DNA of 64,000 nt from the NCBI GenBank assembly GCA_963966185.1, contig CAWZYM010000070.1, forward strand, positions 263,501-327,500, written 5' to 3'. The stretch is from Rhabditoides inermis (Eukaryota; Nematoda; Chromadorea; Rhabditida; Rhabditidae). Shown piece by piece: positions 43,012 to 60,800 of the stretch. Position numbers and translations under genes: made by a program. A model generated the notes under the pieces. That model worked only from the letters and a program-made list of their open reading frames with translations. It had not been told where the DNA came from and did not search any database. Position 1 is the stretch's first letter. Every line of letters begins with the position of its first letter.

Positions 43012-46000
43012 GGGGGAGAGGGTGTACGTACTGAGATTGATGCAGTCTCCGTTGGCGACGACGGGCTGATCGGAGCATCGGAGAGGGAGCTCCGTCTCCT
43101 GCTCGCCTCTCATGTCCTTCTCCAGACGACGCACGTGCAGGTACAGCTGGATCGCCTGCAACCACCCCTCCTCTCCCTCCCTCCCTCTCTCTCTACCTCC
43201 CTCTCCCCTCCTCTCCCTCCCTCCCCCCTCTCTCTACCTCCCCTCCTCTCCTCCCTCCCTCCCCCCTCTCTCTCTCTCTCCTCACCGTGCGTATCCTCTC
43301 CTCGTGTCCGCTGGGCAGTCTCTTGTTGAGTGGCAGGCCTGCCATGGGAGACGCGGCGGGAGGCAGCAGAAGCTCGTGCGCCAATTGTTCCAGGCGAAGA
43401 GAGTGAGATTGCTCAACAGATTAACACCCTCATTACTAAATATTGTCAGACCTAAACTGAGACATACAATGACGTCATATAAAACGCTCACCTCGGTGGT
43501 TCCATACTCGTCCTCGAACATGTCCAGGAACAGTGTCTCCCCCTGCACACTCCCAGCCAGGCGAGCCGTCAGCGCCGCCTTCACTGTCAGCGCGTGCGCA
43601 GCGATACGGTCGTGAGACTAGAGAGAGTCTCTCCCTCCCCCCTCTCTCTCTGCCTCTCCCTCACCTGGTTGCAGTCCATGACCATGACCATCTGTCGCAG
43701 CACGAGGCATGCCAGTTCCAGTGTGACTGGCCGCAGTCGCGCCTCGCTCGCCGACGCCGCAGACACAGTCTCCAACAACGCCTCCAGGATGCGAGGCTCA
43801 CAGCCTGCAACTCAATCCAATTCAATCGATTCGAATCCAAGTTCCAAGTCCATCAATCAATACTCACTGGTAGAGCTGCCGTCCTTGGTTGGTATCGACG
43901 CCGCTTGCAGAACATCTCCCACCTCGCCTGGAATTTGCATATTCAGAAAACGCAAAATCTAAATGTCAAGGTGGACCCCACGAGAACAAAAAAGTGTCGC
44001 GGCACCCATAAACAACAGTACAGTGACAGTGATAGAAAGTGCACAACACAACAACTCAGAGATTTGCATACATTCGAGAATGCAATTCACTTTCACATCA
44101 CAACGACTATCCAAACTCACAGTCTGCAGACGATGGCAATGGAAATACAACAATTAGCGAGCCAGTATATACAAATACCGTACACGACTCTACGGGCAAG
44201 CTACCGTGGCAAATACTATCCTGCAGCAAACTGCCCGCAAAAACTCAGCAAATATGTTTTTACAATTTACAAAACCATTGTCAGATTGTCACGCATTTCC
44301 CTGACAGAAAATTGTAACTGCTTATGTTAACATTAAATAATTAAGCGCACCTTTGTTCTGGAATATGGCATAGACAAGTAGGAGAGCATAGAATGTGAGG
44401 TAGTCATCCTTGGCTGATGACTCCAAAGCACACAGAAGGGCATCGAAGAAGACGCGAGCGTGGCTGAAACCAAAGCATACAACCATCCATACTCGCACTC
44501 GTCAATCGAACAAACCATCACATACAATCGATTACTCACCTCTCGGTTGGATGCTTGCCATCCGGCAGACAAGCCTGCAGAGAATAAGAGGCATCCTCTG
44601 ATCGCACCTGAAAGAAGAGACAGTGAGAGAAAGCGGAAGAGGAGAGATAAGAAGAGATAAATACACACTCACCCACTGACTGGTGAGTATGGAAATGTCC
44701 TCGAATAGGAAGGCCGATAGCAACTGTTCAATAAGCGGCCTGAAACGTATACAATCACACAATACTCCCAAACCAGACGCTTCCCATTCCAACTCACTTG
44801 TACGTAACCACAAAGAGAAACTGTGAAAGGTAAAAGAACGACGTGACCGGAGTGAGCAAAACCGCCTGAACAATCGTATTAAATGACAAATAACAGCGAA
44901 AAGCAAGCAAAAGCAATGATGTACTCGCGTGATAGTGGCGTCTGTTTGCGAGTGAGTTGAGTAGGAGGGGAGAAAGGAGGCGGGAATGGAGCATGGAAGA
45001 AAGAGCCTCCGCCACGCACTCGACTGACAACAACTCGCCGCAGTAGTGAAACGAGTCCACCACGTCATCCACCTAGACAATCGATAATACTAATCAAAAT
45101 TCCGCCCTGTCAGCACCATTCATAAGTGAGGAATACCACATACGCAACAATCGAAACATGGAAACCAATCGATGCAATCAATCGATACCTTGTCCCTGAG
45201 CCTCTCCCTGTTTGCCTGGACGTTCTCGGCGGATCGCACGAACACGTCGAGGTCGATGGCCGCGGCCACTAACCCGTCCACCATCTCACACACATACGCA
45301 CGCGAGGCACACTTAAAGGGATATTTATTATGATATCATTTGAATAATCCATAAATCAATGAAAATCTACCTTGACAAAGTTGTGTACGGCTGGGTCGTC
45401 GACACGCACAATGTTAAGGAAGATGTTGCGCACCGCGATACGCACCTGTAAACAACAATAATAAACAACTACGCATGTAAACAACAAACAAGCAGCGCAC
45501 CATGCTCTCGTTGTGGTCGAATAGCTTGAGTGATTCGGTGAGAAGGGGGAAGTCCTCGGTTGCCTCATTGAAGAAGAAATGCACTGTGAACGGGTTCAGC
45601 TTGAACGACAACGTCTTCAGGAACGAGATGTAATACGCCTAGAAAATTAACGGGAGTTGCATTGCTTTTTTTTTTATTGTTGGTATTGCGTTTATCTCAC
45701 TACTCATAGAGAGTAACGAGGATATAGCCGTACCAATTGTTCTCAGCCGAAAACAAGACAGAGCCTTGGATTATAACGACTGTGTAACTTTAATTGCACA
45801 TAAATTAAAATACGCATAATAAAATACTGTTAGTAACAAGTAACTGTTTTATTTATGTGTAATAATATTAACAATAAATTTCGTACCATGATTTCGTCGT
45901 GCGAGAAGTCGAATCGATGTGTGACTATGCTGTTCACATGGTTATTCGAAAGAAGGAAATCTGGAAACAATAAATACATAAACAGCAATGCATATTGCGA

Positions 46001-46654
46001 ATGAAAAAAATTAAAAAAAATACTGACAGAGACTGGTCTCGTGGCGTATGTTCTCGAAGAGTATGTTGAGTGTTTGTAGGAGCTGCACACAGACGTGCCC
46101 TCCCTCATCCTGCTTCATTATACGAAGGAAATACGACAGCATCTGACGCTCCAGGAAGAAACTGAACTCATATCAGTTGTTGTAGATTATATGATATTTC
46201 CGAGAGAGAAACACCGAAAGTCTCTCCAAACACATGCGAAGTTTTCTGGCGGTGATGCCAATATATTGTCTTATTGTCTATCGGACCAAACTTGCTCACA
46301 GCTCAAATATCTTGTTCGTCTGTTGGAGCAACTATTATTGTTCTACGTTGAACGAAAAAGAAGGGGGCGGATAGCCTCTACATTCATGAATATCAGGAGA
46401 ATAAACGTACTCGAATACGGTGCTGTCGTTCTGGTCTCCCCATATGAGAATCTCTGAGATGGCGCGCAGGGCTTCGATAAGAACCTTCCGATTGCTCTCC
46501 GTCACCTTCTCATTCTTCACCAACACACCGTGTAGATACCTCAACAAACGGTGTTTACACAAACAGTTTGTAGGCTCACTAACTTGAGGTATTCTAGCGA
46601 GTGTGGGTTCTTGGGTCGCCAGAGGGACGATCCGCCGCCGAGTCGCCGCAACAT
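42496..46654 (-). CDS. CLEC16A: CLEC16A/Ema/GOP-1 homologue
   Basis: Starts at ATG 46654 (MLRRLGGGSSLWRPKN). A 44-nt intron joins it in phase to LKYLHGVLVKNEKVTESNRK, then ALRAISEILIWGDQNDSTVF, the hallmark start of the FPL domain. Later exons show LYFLLSNNHVNSIVTHRFDF, NPFTVHFFFNEATEDF, KLFDHNESMV, RIAVRNIFLNIVRVDDPAVH, TPVTSFFYLSQFLFV and near the end DTQLTGDKSDSRSLHVVIEG and VFDDHIRCMAAKQRLTK. The stop is at 42496. CLEC16A is an endolysosomal protein acting in late-endosome maturation and autophagy/mitophagy. The long vertebrate C-terminal Ser-rich tail is absent. One intron carries a 3' LINE fragment (45666-45784). Confidence 0.93.
45666..45784 (-). mobile_element. short 3' LINE fragment in a CLEC16A intron
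   Basis: About 110 bp matches the extreme 3' end of the LINE in the Polinton arms (about 9795-9905), with a T run at 45666-45675 as its poly(A). Only one clear mismatch is seen in the alignable part (AACGAGG against AACAAGG). It confirms that the arm fragment is a genomic LINE and not a Polinton gene. Confidence 0.85.
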
Positions 46655-47247
46655 GTCTCAAACGCTGTTCTCCTACCCGTACGAAGTCACTCAACATATC
46701 AACATACAATATTATTAGGTATAAATGTGTTCACCACGCGTTGTGGTGAAAGCAATCAGCTGACATTTCGTTTCAATACATACACGGTGAATACGATGAT
46801 ACATGTTTACGAAATGAACACGAATCCAAAATGATTACTTAAAATGTGGAACTATCAGAACTAACTACAGAATTGAATGAACAACAAAACTTCAATCATC
46901 AGATTGGTTTTCGCCAAAAAATCTGGCGCCGAGCGAAGGACCAGTATTTTCGATACGAAACACGTGATTATCACCACGCACTATGAGACACGAACATGGA
47001 CTTCGATAGGAGAGCAAATTTTGATGAAATTCTTTGCTAGAATTAGAATTGATTGTTCATATCAATTCAACACAACTAAATGGATATATTTTATTTCAAA
47101 TCATCACAAAATCTTATCAAACACGCACACACAGTCAGTAGTTTTTAAGTTGTAAGAGGTGAGCGCGCACAGTTGTAAAATATGAGTACAGACAAGATGT
47201 AATATGTGTAACTGAGGATAATCTGAAAAGAGCTGGATGAACGACGA
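46655..47247. other. intergenic region upstream of CLEC16A
   Basis: AT-rich, no gene seen. Expected to hold the CLEC16A promoter and the 3' UTR of the Lys/Glu-rich gene. Confidence 0.45.
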
Positions 47248-47621
47248 CTACTCGTCCTGCTGTGTAGCGTCGGCCTTCTTGTCGCTTTTCTTTCCTTTAT
47301 TCTTACTCTCCTTGACGTCCTGAAATGATACAATGAAACACGCGGTAACGCGATGACGACGTCACTTTTTCCGTCTCCTTCTTCTTCTTGCTCTTTTCCG
47401 ATGATGTCTTTTTGTCACTCTTCTTTTCGCTTTTCCCCGCCTCGAGGAAATCTCCATCACTTGCTTGCTTTGGGCCGGGGCTTTTCATTTCCTTCTCCTT
47501 CTCTTTCTCATTGTCCTTCTCCTTCTCATTGTCCTTCTCCTTCTCATTTTCCTTCTCCTTCTCCTGCCCCTTCTCTTTCTGTGTGCCGTCCTACAAGTCT
47601 GTGGTTCATATAGTTTCTTCA

Positions 47622-47666
<45 letters not shown>

Positions 47667-48489
47667 ATACCTCCTTCATGAGCGACTTCCGGTTCCTCTT
47701 CGACATAGAACGCTGAGTGCCTTCCACATTATCCGGTGCCTGTGGAAACATCGTAGTCGTCAGTACACTAATTTTCGCTACCTTCTGTATGCTCCTCTTC
47801 GCCTCCTTCTTCTCTCCTGACGTCTTCTTCTCCTCCTCCTTCTTCTCCTCGTCCTTCTTCTCCCCCTCCTTCTGCTCCTCCTTTGTCTTGTCTTGCTGCT
47901 CCTGCGACGGCCGCAGGTTCTCCTTGGAGATCTTCAACTTCATCGTCTTGCCCTGAAAGGGAAAGTTGGATGAGGAGGAGAAGGTCAGACACAAACCCTT
48001 CCCCTTTTCTGCTCCCCGGGTTTCTTGCTCTGTTGTTCCATATTTGACAGCGCCGAAGCGTCCTCTGCCGCTATGAGGAGTCGCTGCGACTGCTCCACCT
48101 GACGAGCATACTGTAGGTACGAAGATTACGGTATAGTACAGTATACCTTCTTCTGACTCGTCACTGGCGGCGGTTTCTTGGGTGCTGAATGTAATGTGAG
48201 TGAGAAGAAGAAGAAGAAGAAAAAGAAGAAGAAGAAGAAGAAGAAGAGAGAGAGGGGAGGGAGGGAGGGGGCTACCTTTTGTCTTTTTCGGGGGTGCACT
48301 GGGTGCTGGCGACTGAGCCGACTGCGCTTTGCTCTTGCCGCACAGCAACAGAGCGAGGAGAGCGGTTGAGTGAAGAAGCAACGGAAATCGATCGATATCA
48401 ATCGATATGAGGTGCAATGGAGGCGAGTGTACCTGGAGGAGGATGTCAATGAGGCGTAGTTGGTGGTGGCCTTGCGATGCGGGCTTCAT
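47248..48489 (-). CDS. Lys/Glu-rich hypothetical protein
   Basis: Probable start MKPASQGHHQLRLIDILLQ at 48489. An in-frame ATG about 15 codons upstream is an alternative. Later segments are SKAQSAQSPAPSAPPKKTKG, an exon with VEQSQRLLIAAEDAS, then KTMKLKISKENLRPSQEQQD followed by long KEE/EKK runs, APDNVEGTQRSMSKRNRKS, repeated KEKDNEKEKE, and the end ESKNKGKKSDKKADATQQDE with stop at 47248. The composition suggests an intrinsically disordered, highly charged protein. No domain is recognised. Exon joins are approximate. Introns hold (CT)n at 47621-47662 and an AAG/GAA run at 48207-48250. Confidence 0.5.
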
Positions 48490-49416
48490 CGCGAGTCGCG
48501 GGGGAGGTGCGCTCGCGGCAGAACGCACTCTCACGAATGACGGAGGGAGCGAGGGGGAGAGAGCGAGGGGGAAGAACGATCAGACACGGCAGTCCCACAC
48601 CGCCAGTCCGAGAGCCAGCACATGCACATGCGCACATGCAATCACCCACACATCATGCCACCCATCAACCATGCTCATTTGGTAGGTGATGAGATACTTT
48701 GACAAACTTCTGCAACCACCTTCTGTCGATGGTGTACATCAGCTAACCGGCAAAAGTGTTGATCAGAGTGGGATTCGAACCCACGCCTCCGGAGAGACTG
48801 GTGCCTAAAACCAGCGCCTTAGACCACTCGGCCATCTGACCCAAATGAAGTTATGTAACTTAGGAGGGTTGTGAGCGGACAAGTGCTCACTACGTCTCAT
48901 TTATTACATTTTCCGATAATGGATAATGGTTAGCAAAGATCCTTTATTCCTTTTTGAGATGATACTCTAATAATCGTGAATAATTTCAACAATTTAAACT
49001 TTGTTCCTGAGTCAGTCAGTCTCATATTTCAGGAGATATTCAAAACGAACATTTATCGGCCTCATTACGCAACCTGACTTTCAAAAACACCACGAACGTT
49101 GTACACTTGGCCCAGCTATGGAAATCCCCGACTTGAGTCTACGACCGCATGGTTTCCTTTTCCCCTCTCATTCGCCCATGCGAACGGAACACACTCATAT
49201 TTGACCGCGCTTATCCCAATTGGAAAATGGAAATAGAATCTCCAGGAAATAGTGTGTGTTGAGAAGAGAGCGCCAGGGAGATAGTGATGTGATGAGCAGC
49301 CTGATTGGCTGATAGGATAGCTGGATGAGCGTTTGGGAGGAGGGGCTAGCTGACCCAGTTCGGGTGAGAGACCGCGACTGTGACATAACCCGCAGTCCCC
49401 TCTCCCTTGCACACAC
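48490..49416. other. intergenic region with tRNA gene
   Basis: Upstream of the Lys/Glu-rich gene and of the EF-hand gene, which diverge. It contains tRNA-Leu at 48760-48841. Otherwise I see no feature. Confidence 0.5.
48760..48841 (-). tRNA. tRNA-Leu(UAG)
   Basis: An 82-nt type II tRNA with complete acceptor stem (GGTCAGA with TCTGATC, discriminator A), D arm, anticodon stem CTGGT/ACCAG with loop TTTAGGC (anticodon UAG, codon CUA), long variable arm and TTCGAATCC T arm. No intron. Confidence 0.93.
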
Positions 49417-54062
<4,646 letters not shown>

Positions 54063-54221
54063 TCCCATCCCCTAAATCCCCGCCCCAATCCTCATACGAG
54101 TATGTTGTCAGACGATATCGCGCATCCCTTAAAACGCCCAAGTGTATATTGTAATAACGTGACGTGATAAAGTGTTCATTTGTTCAGAAATAGAGAGGAA
54201 TATAGTGAAGTTTATAGTATG

Positions 54222-54773
54222 TTATGCTTGCTCCGCGGCTGCTGCTGCTGCTATCTTGCGCTTCTTGTCGGCCTTCTTTTGCTCCTGAAGGAAACACATT
54301 TGTTAGAAGGAGAGGAATGCAATACGGTGTCATAGAACAGAGTAGGAGTAACACGACGATTTCTTACCTGCATGACTTCGAGCTCCTTGACGAGTTTGTC
54401 TGCGTCAATGAGGTTGCCATTCCACTGCTTCTGCTTCTGTCTCTTCTTCCTGGAATACACTTGGATGGCTCGATTGAGTGGGCGACCCACATGGTCTTCT
54501 CCTGCTCCTCCTTCCGCTTCTCCCTCTCCACTCGCGCTTTCTCCTCCTGCTCCTTCCGCATCGCCTCCTCCTCTGCCGCCGTAGGAATTCCTCTGAAGGT
54601 TTGTGTTGATTGGATTATTGACACAAATACTCCGATAAGGTATTGCTCACAGTTCCTTCCTCCTCGCGTCTTCATCGAATCGATCGGTGCCGTGGCGGCG
54701 CGGGTTGTTGTAGCAACCTGGTAAAGGGAATAGAGAGAGGGGAGAAAGAGAAGAGATAGAGCGAGAGAAAGAA

Positions 54774-54829
<56 letters not shown>

Positions 54830-57800
54830 GGAGAGGGAAAAAATCTTACCTTTGCCATTTTCTCCAATCATGTGGGTCTTCCATGATTCTTTATCGTCAT
54901 CGACTGCGACTCCACACAGCGGACACCACTGCGCCCCGGACGGCGGCGGCTTCCCTCAACATAATACTATTTGCAGGTCAAGTTATTCTCCTACCGTATT
55001 TCAAAAGAGACGATGTAGATCAAACTACATATTCTCATACCGTAATTCTAAGGAGACGATGCAGATCAAATTATTCTTCTATCGTGATTCTAACAGGATT
55101 ATCTTTTAAAAGTACTTCCGTAAAAAGTGTTGTTTGTGTTAACCTGATTCAAGAAAAGCGCATGCATATATTATTAATTTTCGAAAAATCAAATCGTAAA
55201 CACCTGAACATGAAAACTAACACAAACTTGCTCTTTCAAACGAATATAGAATAGTTACACGTAACATTCAGAATAATACGATTGTTTTGTTTATTTAGTG
55301 TTTTTTGCGGTTTATTATTTATGGTTTATCAGTAAAATAAAATGTTATTCGTGATGTTGTTTGACTCAATGTTTCAGGTATAAATGTCAAAAAAAACAAA
55401 ACATGGAATTATTCAACATTAATTATTCAAAAATTATTCAACGTTTTGAAAGAGCAAGTTTGTGTTAGTTTTCATGTTCAGGTGTTTACGATTTGATTTT
55501 TCGAAAATTAATAATATATGCATGCGCTTTTCTTGAATCAGGTTAACACAAACAACACTTTTTACGGAAGTACTTTTAAAAGATAATATATGTCCTTTTG
55601 TTGAATTTCATAGAAATTTTCTCTCTCGTCTTCATACATGTAACATGTTCTTCTCTCATTATTTCATCAATTTCATTTCAAATTTTTTCGATATTTTCTC
55701 GTTCTCTCGTTCTCTCCTTCCATTCCTTCCCTCCTTCTCTCCTTCTTTCCTTCTCTCCTCCTCTCCTTTCCTCCTTCTCTCCTCCCATTCCTTCCCTCCT
55801 TCTCTCCTTCTCCCCTTCTCTCCTCCTCTCCTCCTCTCCTTCCCTCCTTCCCTCCTTCCCTCCTTCTTTCCTTCTCTCTTTCTCTCGTTCTCTCTTTCTC
55901 TCGTTCTCTCTTTCTCTCGTTCTCTCGTTATCCCTTTCTCTCTTTCTCTCGTTCTCTAGTTCTCTCGTTCTCTCGTTCTCTCTTTCTCCCTTTCTCTCTT
56001 TTCTCTCTTTCTCTCGTTCTCTCTTTTCTCTCTTTCTCTCGTTCTCTCTTTCTCTCGTTCTCTCGTTCTCTCGTTCTCTCGTTCTCTCCGTCTCTCCGTC
56101 TCTCCTTCTCTCCTTCCCTCCTTCCCCCCTTCTCCCTTTCTCTCTTTCTCTCGTTCTCTCGTTCTCTCGTTATCTAGTTCTCTCGTTATTTCGTTTTCTC
56201 TTTCTCTCGTTCTCTCGTTCTCTCGTTCTCTCGTTCTCTCGTTCTCTCGTTCTCGCGTGTCTCCTTCTCTTCTTCTCTCCTTCCCTCCTTCCCTCCTTCT
56301 CCCTTTCTCTTTTTCTCTAGTTCTCCAGTTCTCTCTTTCTCTCGTTCTCTCTTTCTCTCTTTCTCTCTTTCTCTCTTTCTCTCGTTCTCTCGTTCTCTCG
56401 TTCTCTCGTTTCTCGTTCTCTCGTTCTCTCGTTTTCTCCGTCTCTCCGTCTCTCCTTCTCTTCTTCCCTCCTTCCCTCCTACCACCCTCCTTCTCTCTTT
56501 CTCTCGTTCTCTCGTTCTCTAGTTATATCGTTCTCTCTTTCTTTCGTTCTCTCTTTCTCTTGTTCTCTCTTTCTCTTGTTTTCTCGTTCTCTCGTTCTCT
56601 CGTTCTCTCGTTCTCTCTTTATCTCGTTCTCTCTTTCTATCCTTCTCTCGTTCTCTCGTTCTCTCGTTCTCTCGTTCTCTCCGTCTCTCCTTCTCTTCTT
56701 CCCTCCTTCTCTCCTTCTCTCTTTCTCTCTTTCTCTCGTTCTCTATTTCTCTCGTTATATCGTTATATCGTTCTCTCTTTTTCTCGTTCTCTCGTGCTCT
56801 CGTTTTCTCGTTCTCTCGTTCTCTCGTTGTCTCGTTGTCTCGTTGTCTCGTTCTCTCGTTGTCTCGTTCTCTCCTTCTTTCCTTCCCTCCTTCCCGCCTT
56901 CTCACTTTCTCTCTTTCTCTCGTTCTCTAGTTCTCTCGTTATATCGTTCTCTCTTTCACTCGTTTTCTCTTTCTATCGGTTTCTCTTTCTCTCGTTCTCT
57001 CATTATCTCTTTCTCTCTTTCTCTCTTTCTCTCTTTCTCTCTTTCTCTCTTTCTCTCTTTCTCTCTTTCTCTCTTTCTCTCTTTCTCTCTTTCTCTCTTT
57101 CTCTCTTTCTCTATTTCTCTCTTTCTCTCTTTCTCTTTTTTCTCTAGTTCTCTCCTTCTCTCCTTCTCTTCTTCTCTCCATCCCTCCTTCCCTCCTTCTC
57201 CCTTTCTCTCTTTCTCTCGTTCTCTAGCTCTCTCGTTATATCGTTCTCTCTTTCTCTCGTTTTCTCTTTCTCTCGTTTTCTCGTTTTCTCGTTCTCTCTT
57301 TCTCTCTTTCTCTCCTTCCCTCCTTCCCTCCTCCTCCCATTCTCTCTTTCTCTCGTTCTCTAATTCTCTCGTTATATCGTTCTCGCTTTCTCTCGTTCTC
57401 TCTTTATCTCTTTCTCTCTTTCTTTCGTTCTCTAGTTCTCTCGTTCTCTCTTTCTATCCTTCTCTTCTTCTCTCCATCCCTCCTTCCCTCCTTCTCCCTT
57501 TCTCTCTTTCTCTCGTTCTCTAGCTCTCTCGTTCTCTTTTTATATCTTTCTCTCTTTCTCTGGTTCTCTCGTTCTCTCGTTCTCTCTTTCTATCCTTCTC
57601 TCGTTCTCTCGTTCTCTCGTTCTCTCCGTCTCTCCTTCCCTCCTTCCCTCCTCTCTTTTTCTCCTTTTCTCTCGTTATATCGTTCTCTCGTTCTCTCGTT
57701 CTCTCGTTCTCTCGTTCTCTCGTTCTCTCGTTCTCTCTTTCTCTCTCCCCTTACTAAATTCCTACTGATCGCAGCCACCAAAGTACATCTGTCTCTCTCC

Positions 57801-60800
57801 AAACAGCGTGCTCTCTCGCGTGCTCTCGCGCTCGCCCGCCAGCAGAGGGCTAGCTATCAGCTAGCGTGACTGGAAACGACACCCACCCACACGCTGGCCT
57901 TTCGCCTAGTGCGAGTGCGAGATCGCTCATAACTTCTTTCGGAGAAAAGATACAAAGATGCCGTCAATTAGTGATCTGCCCTATGGAACCGTGCGAATCT
58001 AACTAACATAAATTGGAAGACTTCACATTGTTGCTAACATGTCCTTTGGATATCGCTACTTGAAAATTCTGGCGCGAGCCTTATTTTAACCCAAGAGAGA
58101 GGGCGCTGCGCGCCCTCTCTAATGATGCAGGTCAAATTATTCTCCTACACCGTAATTCTAAGGGGACGATGCAGATCAAATTATTCTCCTACCGTATTTC
58201 AAAGGGAATGATGCAGGTCAAATTATCTTTTAAAAGGACTTCCGTAAGAGAAGAGTTTGTGTTACTCAACGTAATGCAACAAAAGCTCATGCATTTTATC
58301 AATCGAAATAGTAAACAAACCTGCTCTTTCTGACAGAAAAACTAATGCGAGCAAATGTTGTACGTCGGCAAATTTATTTCGGTATCCGATCGATTATATA
58401 TATCTTGTTGTGAACTATTGGAGCAGGTTTGTGTACTATTTCGATTGATAAAATGCATGAGCTTTTGTTGCATTACGTTGAGTAACACAAACTCTTCTCT
58501 TACGGAAGTCCTTTTAAAAGATAATGAATGTACTTTTATTGGATCTCATATAAATATATCTACATTAACATGAACAAAACATTTTTTTTAAAGAAATCCA
58601 ACAGTTCACCCACCTTGTTGAATCCAAAATTGTATGAATTTTGCAAAAAAGAGTTTAGGTAATGCTGATGGGAAAATTTACAATTCCTGATAACATCTAT
58701 CAGCATCACATTGTTCTCGCAAAGATTCTAAGGGACCTTTCGTTCAGTCGCCTTTTGCCGGTTCTAGCGCGCGACTAGTCTTAACACAAACCAACCAGCG
58801 CTGTAATTATGCTGTAATTATGCTGTAATATGCTGTAATTATGCTGTAATTATGTAATTAGCGCTGTAATTGGTTGTAATTATTCTCCTACACCGTAATT
58901 CTAAGGGGACGATGCAGATCAAAATATTTCCGTGTTACACTGGAACGGATAAGAAACGAAAACTGTTGCTATAGCCGATTGCAACAAAACGGAGATAAAG
59001 GGGCCTTGTTTTTTTTTCTCTCTCTTATCTTATTTCTCACCCCTGCAGAGTGGGTGTCCGCGCCCGTTATTCTCATCATCTTCGTCGATTGCCATACTGC
59101 ACTTGCTGCACTGCAACAACACCTCTCAGCCCCGACCTTTCATGCCCCGCCCACCTTGACCAGTTTGCCCTGCACAAACTCGCAGCGATTGAGCTGGTGG
59201 TCTTTGAGCTGCGAAACCTGTCAACCAACGAACAAGTATGCAATCAAATAACAAAGTAAATACGTAATAAATACAAGTACGTGCAAAAGACTAAAGAACA
59301 TGTATACATGAAAAAAACGTACAAGTACAACGCGGTTGCAGAACTGGCATGTGGGAAGGAGCTTGCAGTGGTGCTTGAAGTGCTGCTCGAGTCTGGCTGC
59401 CCGACCAAAGTCCTTGTCCATCGCATCGCAGTACGGACACTTGCTAGAAACGCCTACATTCACAAGCAAACCACATCTTTCACGAGGATGCGCACCCGAA
59501 CGTGTTGGGGAGTTTGTAGGGATCGTCTTCCTCCAGCATCTCTTTCTCCTGTCGCTCAATCTCGTCCAGATCTCCGATCAACTCCGAAAGACGCCCATTG
59601 CGCTTGATCTCATAGAACTAAAAAAAGTGAGTGAGTGAGTGAGTGAGTGAGTGAGTGAGTGAGTGAGTGAGTGAGTGAGTGAGTGAGTGAGTGAGTGAGT
59701 GAGTGAGTGAGTGAGTGAGTGAGTGAGTGAGTGAGTGAGTGAGTGAGTGAGTGAGTGAGTGAGTGAGTGAGTGAGTGAGTGAGTGAGTGAGTGAGTGAGT
59801 GAGTGAGTGAGTGAGTGAGTGAGTGAGTGAGTGAGTGAGTGAGTGAGTGAGTGAGTGAGTGAGTGAGTGAGTGAGTGAGTGAGTGAGTGAGTGAGTGAGT
59901 GAGTGAGTGAGTGAGTGAGTGAGTGAGTGAGTGAGTGAGTGAGTGAGTGAGTGAGTGAGTGAGTGAGTGAGTGAGTGAGTGAGTGAGTGAGTGAGTGAGT
60001 GAGTGAGTGAGTGAGTGAGTGAGTGAGTGAGTGAGTGAGTGAGTGAGTGAGTGAGTGAGTGAGTGAGTGAGTGAGTGAGTGAGTGAGTGAGTGAGTGAGT
60101 GAGTGAGTGAGTGAGTGAGTGAGTGAGTGAGTGAGTGAGTGAGTGAGTGAGTGAGTGAGTGAGTGAGTGAGTGAGTGAGTGAGTGAGTGAGTGAGTGAGT
60201 GAGTGAGTGAGTGAGTGAGTGAGTGAGTGAGTGAGTGAGTGAGTGAGTGAGTGAGTGAGTGAGTGAGTGAGTGAGTGAGTGAGTGAGTGAGTGAGTGAGT
60301 GAGTGAGTGAGTGAGTGAGTGAGTGAGTGAGTAGAGGGGGATACGGGCTGACATCGAACTCGTCGTGTTGGCTGCCTGTCTTGCTGGCTGCCGATGGCTG
60401 TCGAGTGGCGGTTCGGACGGCGCTGCGACTGCGAGAGGATGGCCGGGAGGCTGGACGGGGGAAAATAATCATATTGATGATGATGATCATTATATATTTA
60501 AAGTACTTGCGTAAAGAGGCACTGCTTGTGTCAACCCAATTTAACAAAAGCACATGCGCAAACAAATTTTGAACTACAGAAACCTACTCTGTACAATCTC
60601 TTATTGAATAACTCATTTTTTTTCATCAGTTTACGATTCTCAACAGTCTCTTTCGAGCAGCTTTGTGGTAGTGAAAAGTTGTTTATGCATGTGCTTTGTT
60701 ATATTGGGTTGACACAAGCAGTGACTCTTCACGCAAGTACTTTTAATAGATAATATAAACGATTTTGATGAATTTCATAGAAATTATGCTTCATATCGCC

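Noticed and set aside
55598..57523. Long Ser/Phe/Leu-rich plus-strand frames
   Set aside because: Low-complexity CTCTCGTT satellite with no coding signature.
59578..60565. Ser-Leu-Thr-His repeat protein on the minus strand
   Set aside because: Translation of the GTGA array. The zinc-finger gene splices around it.
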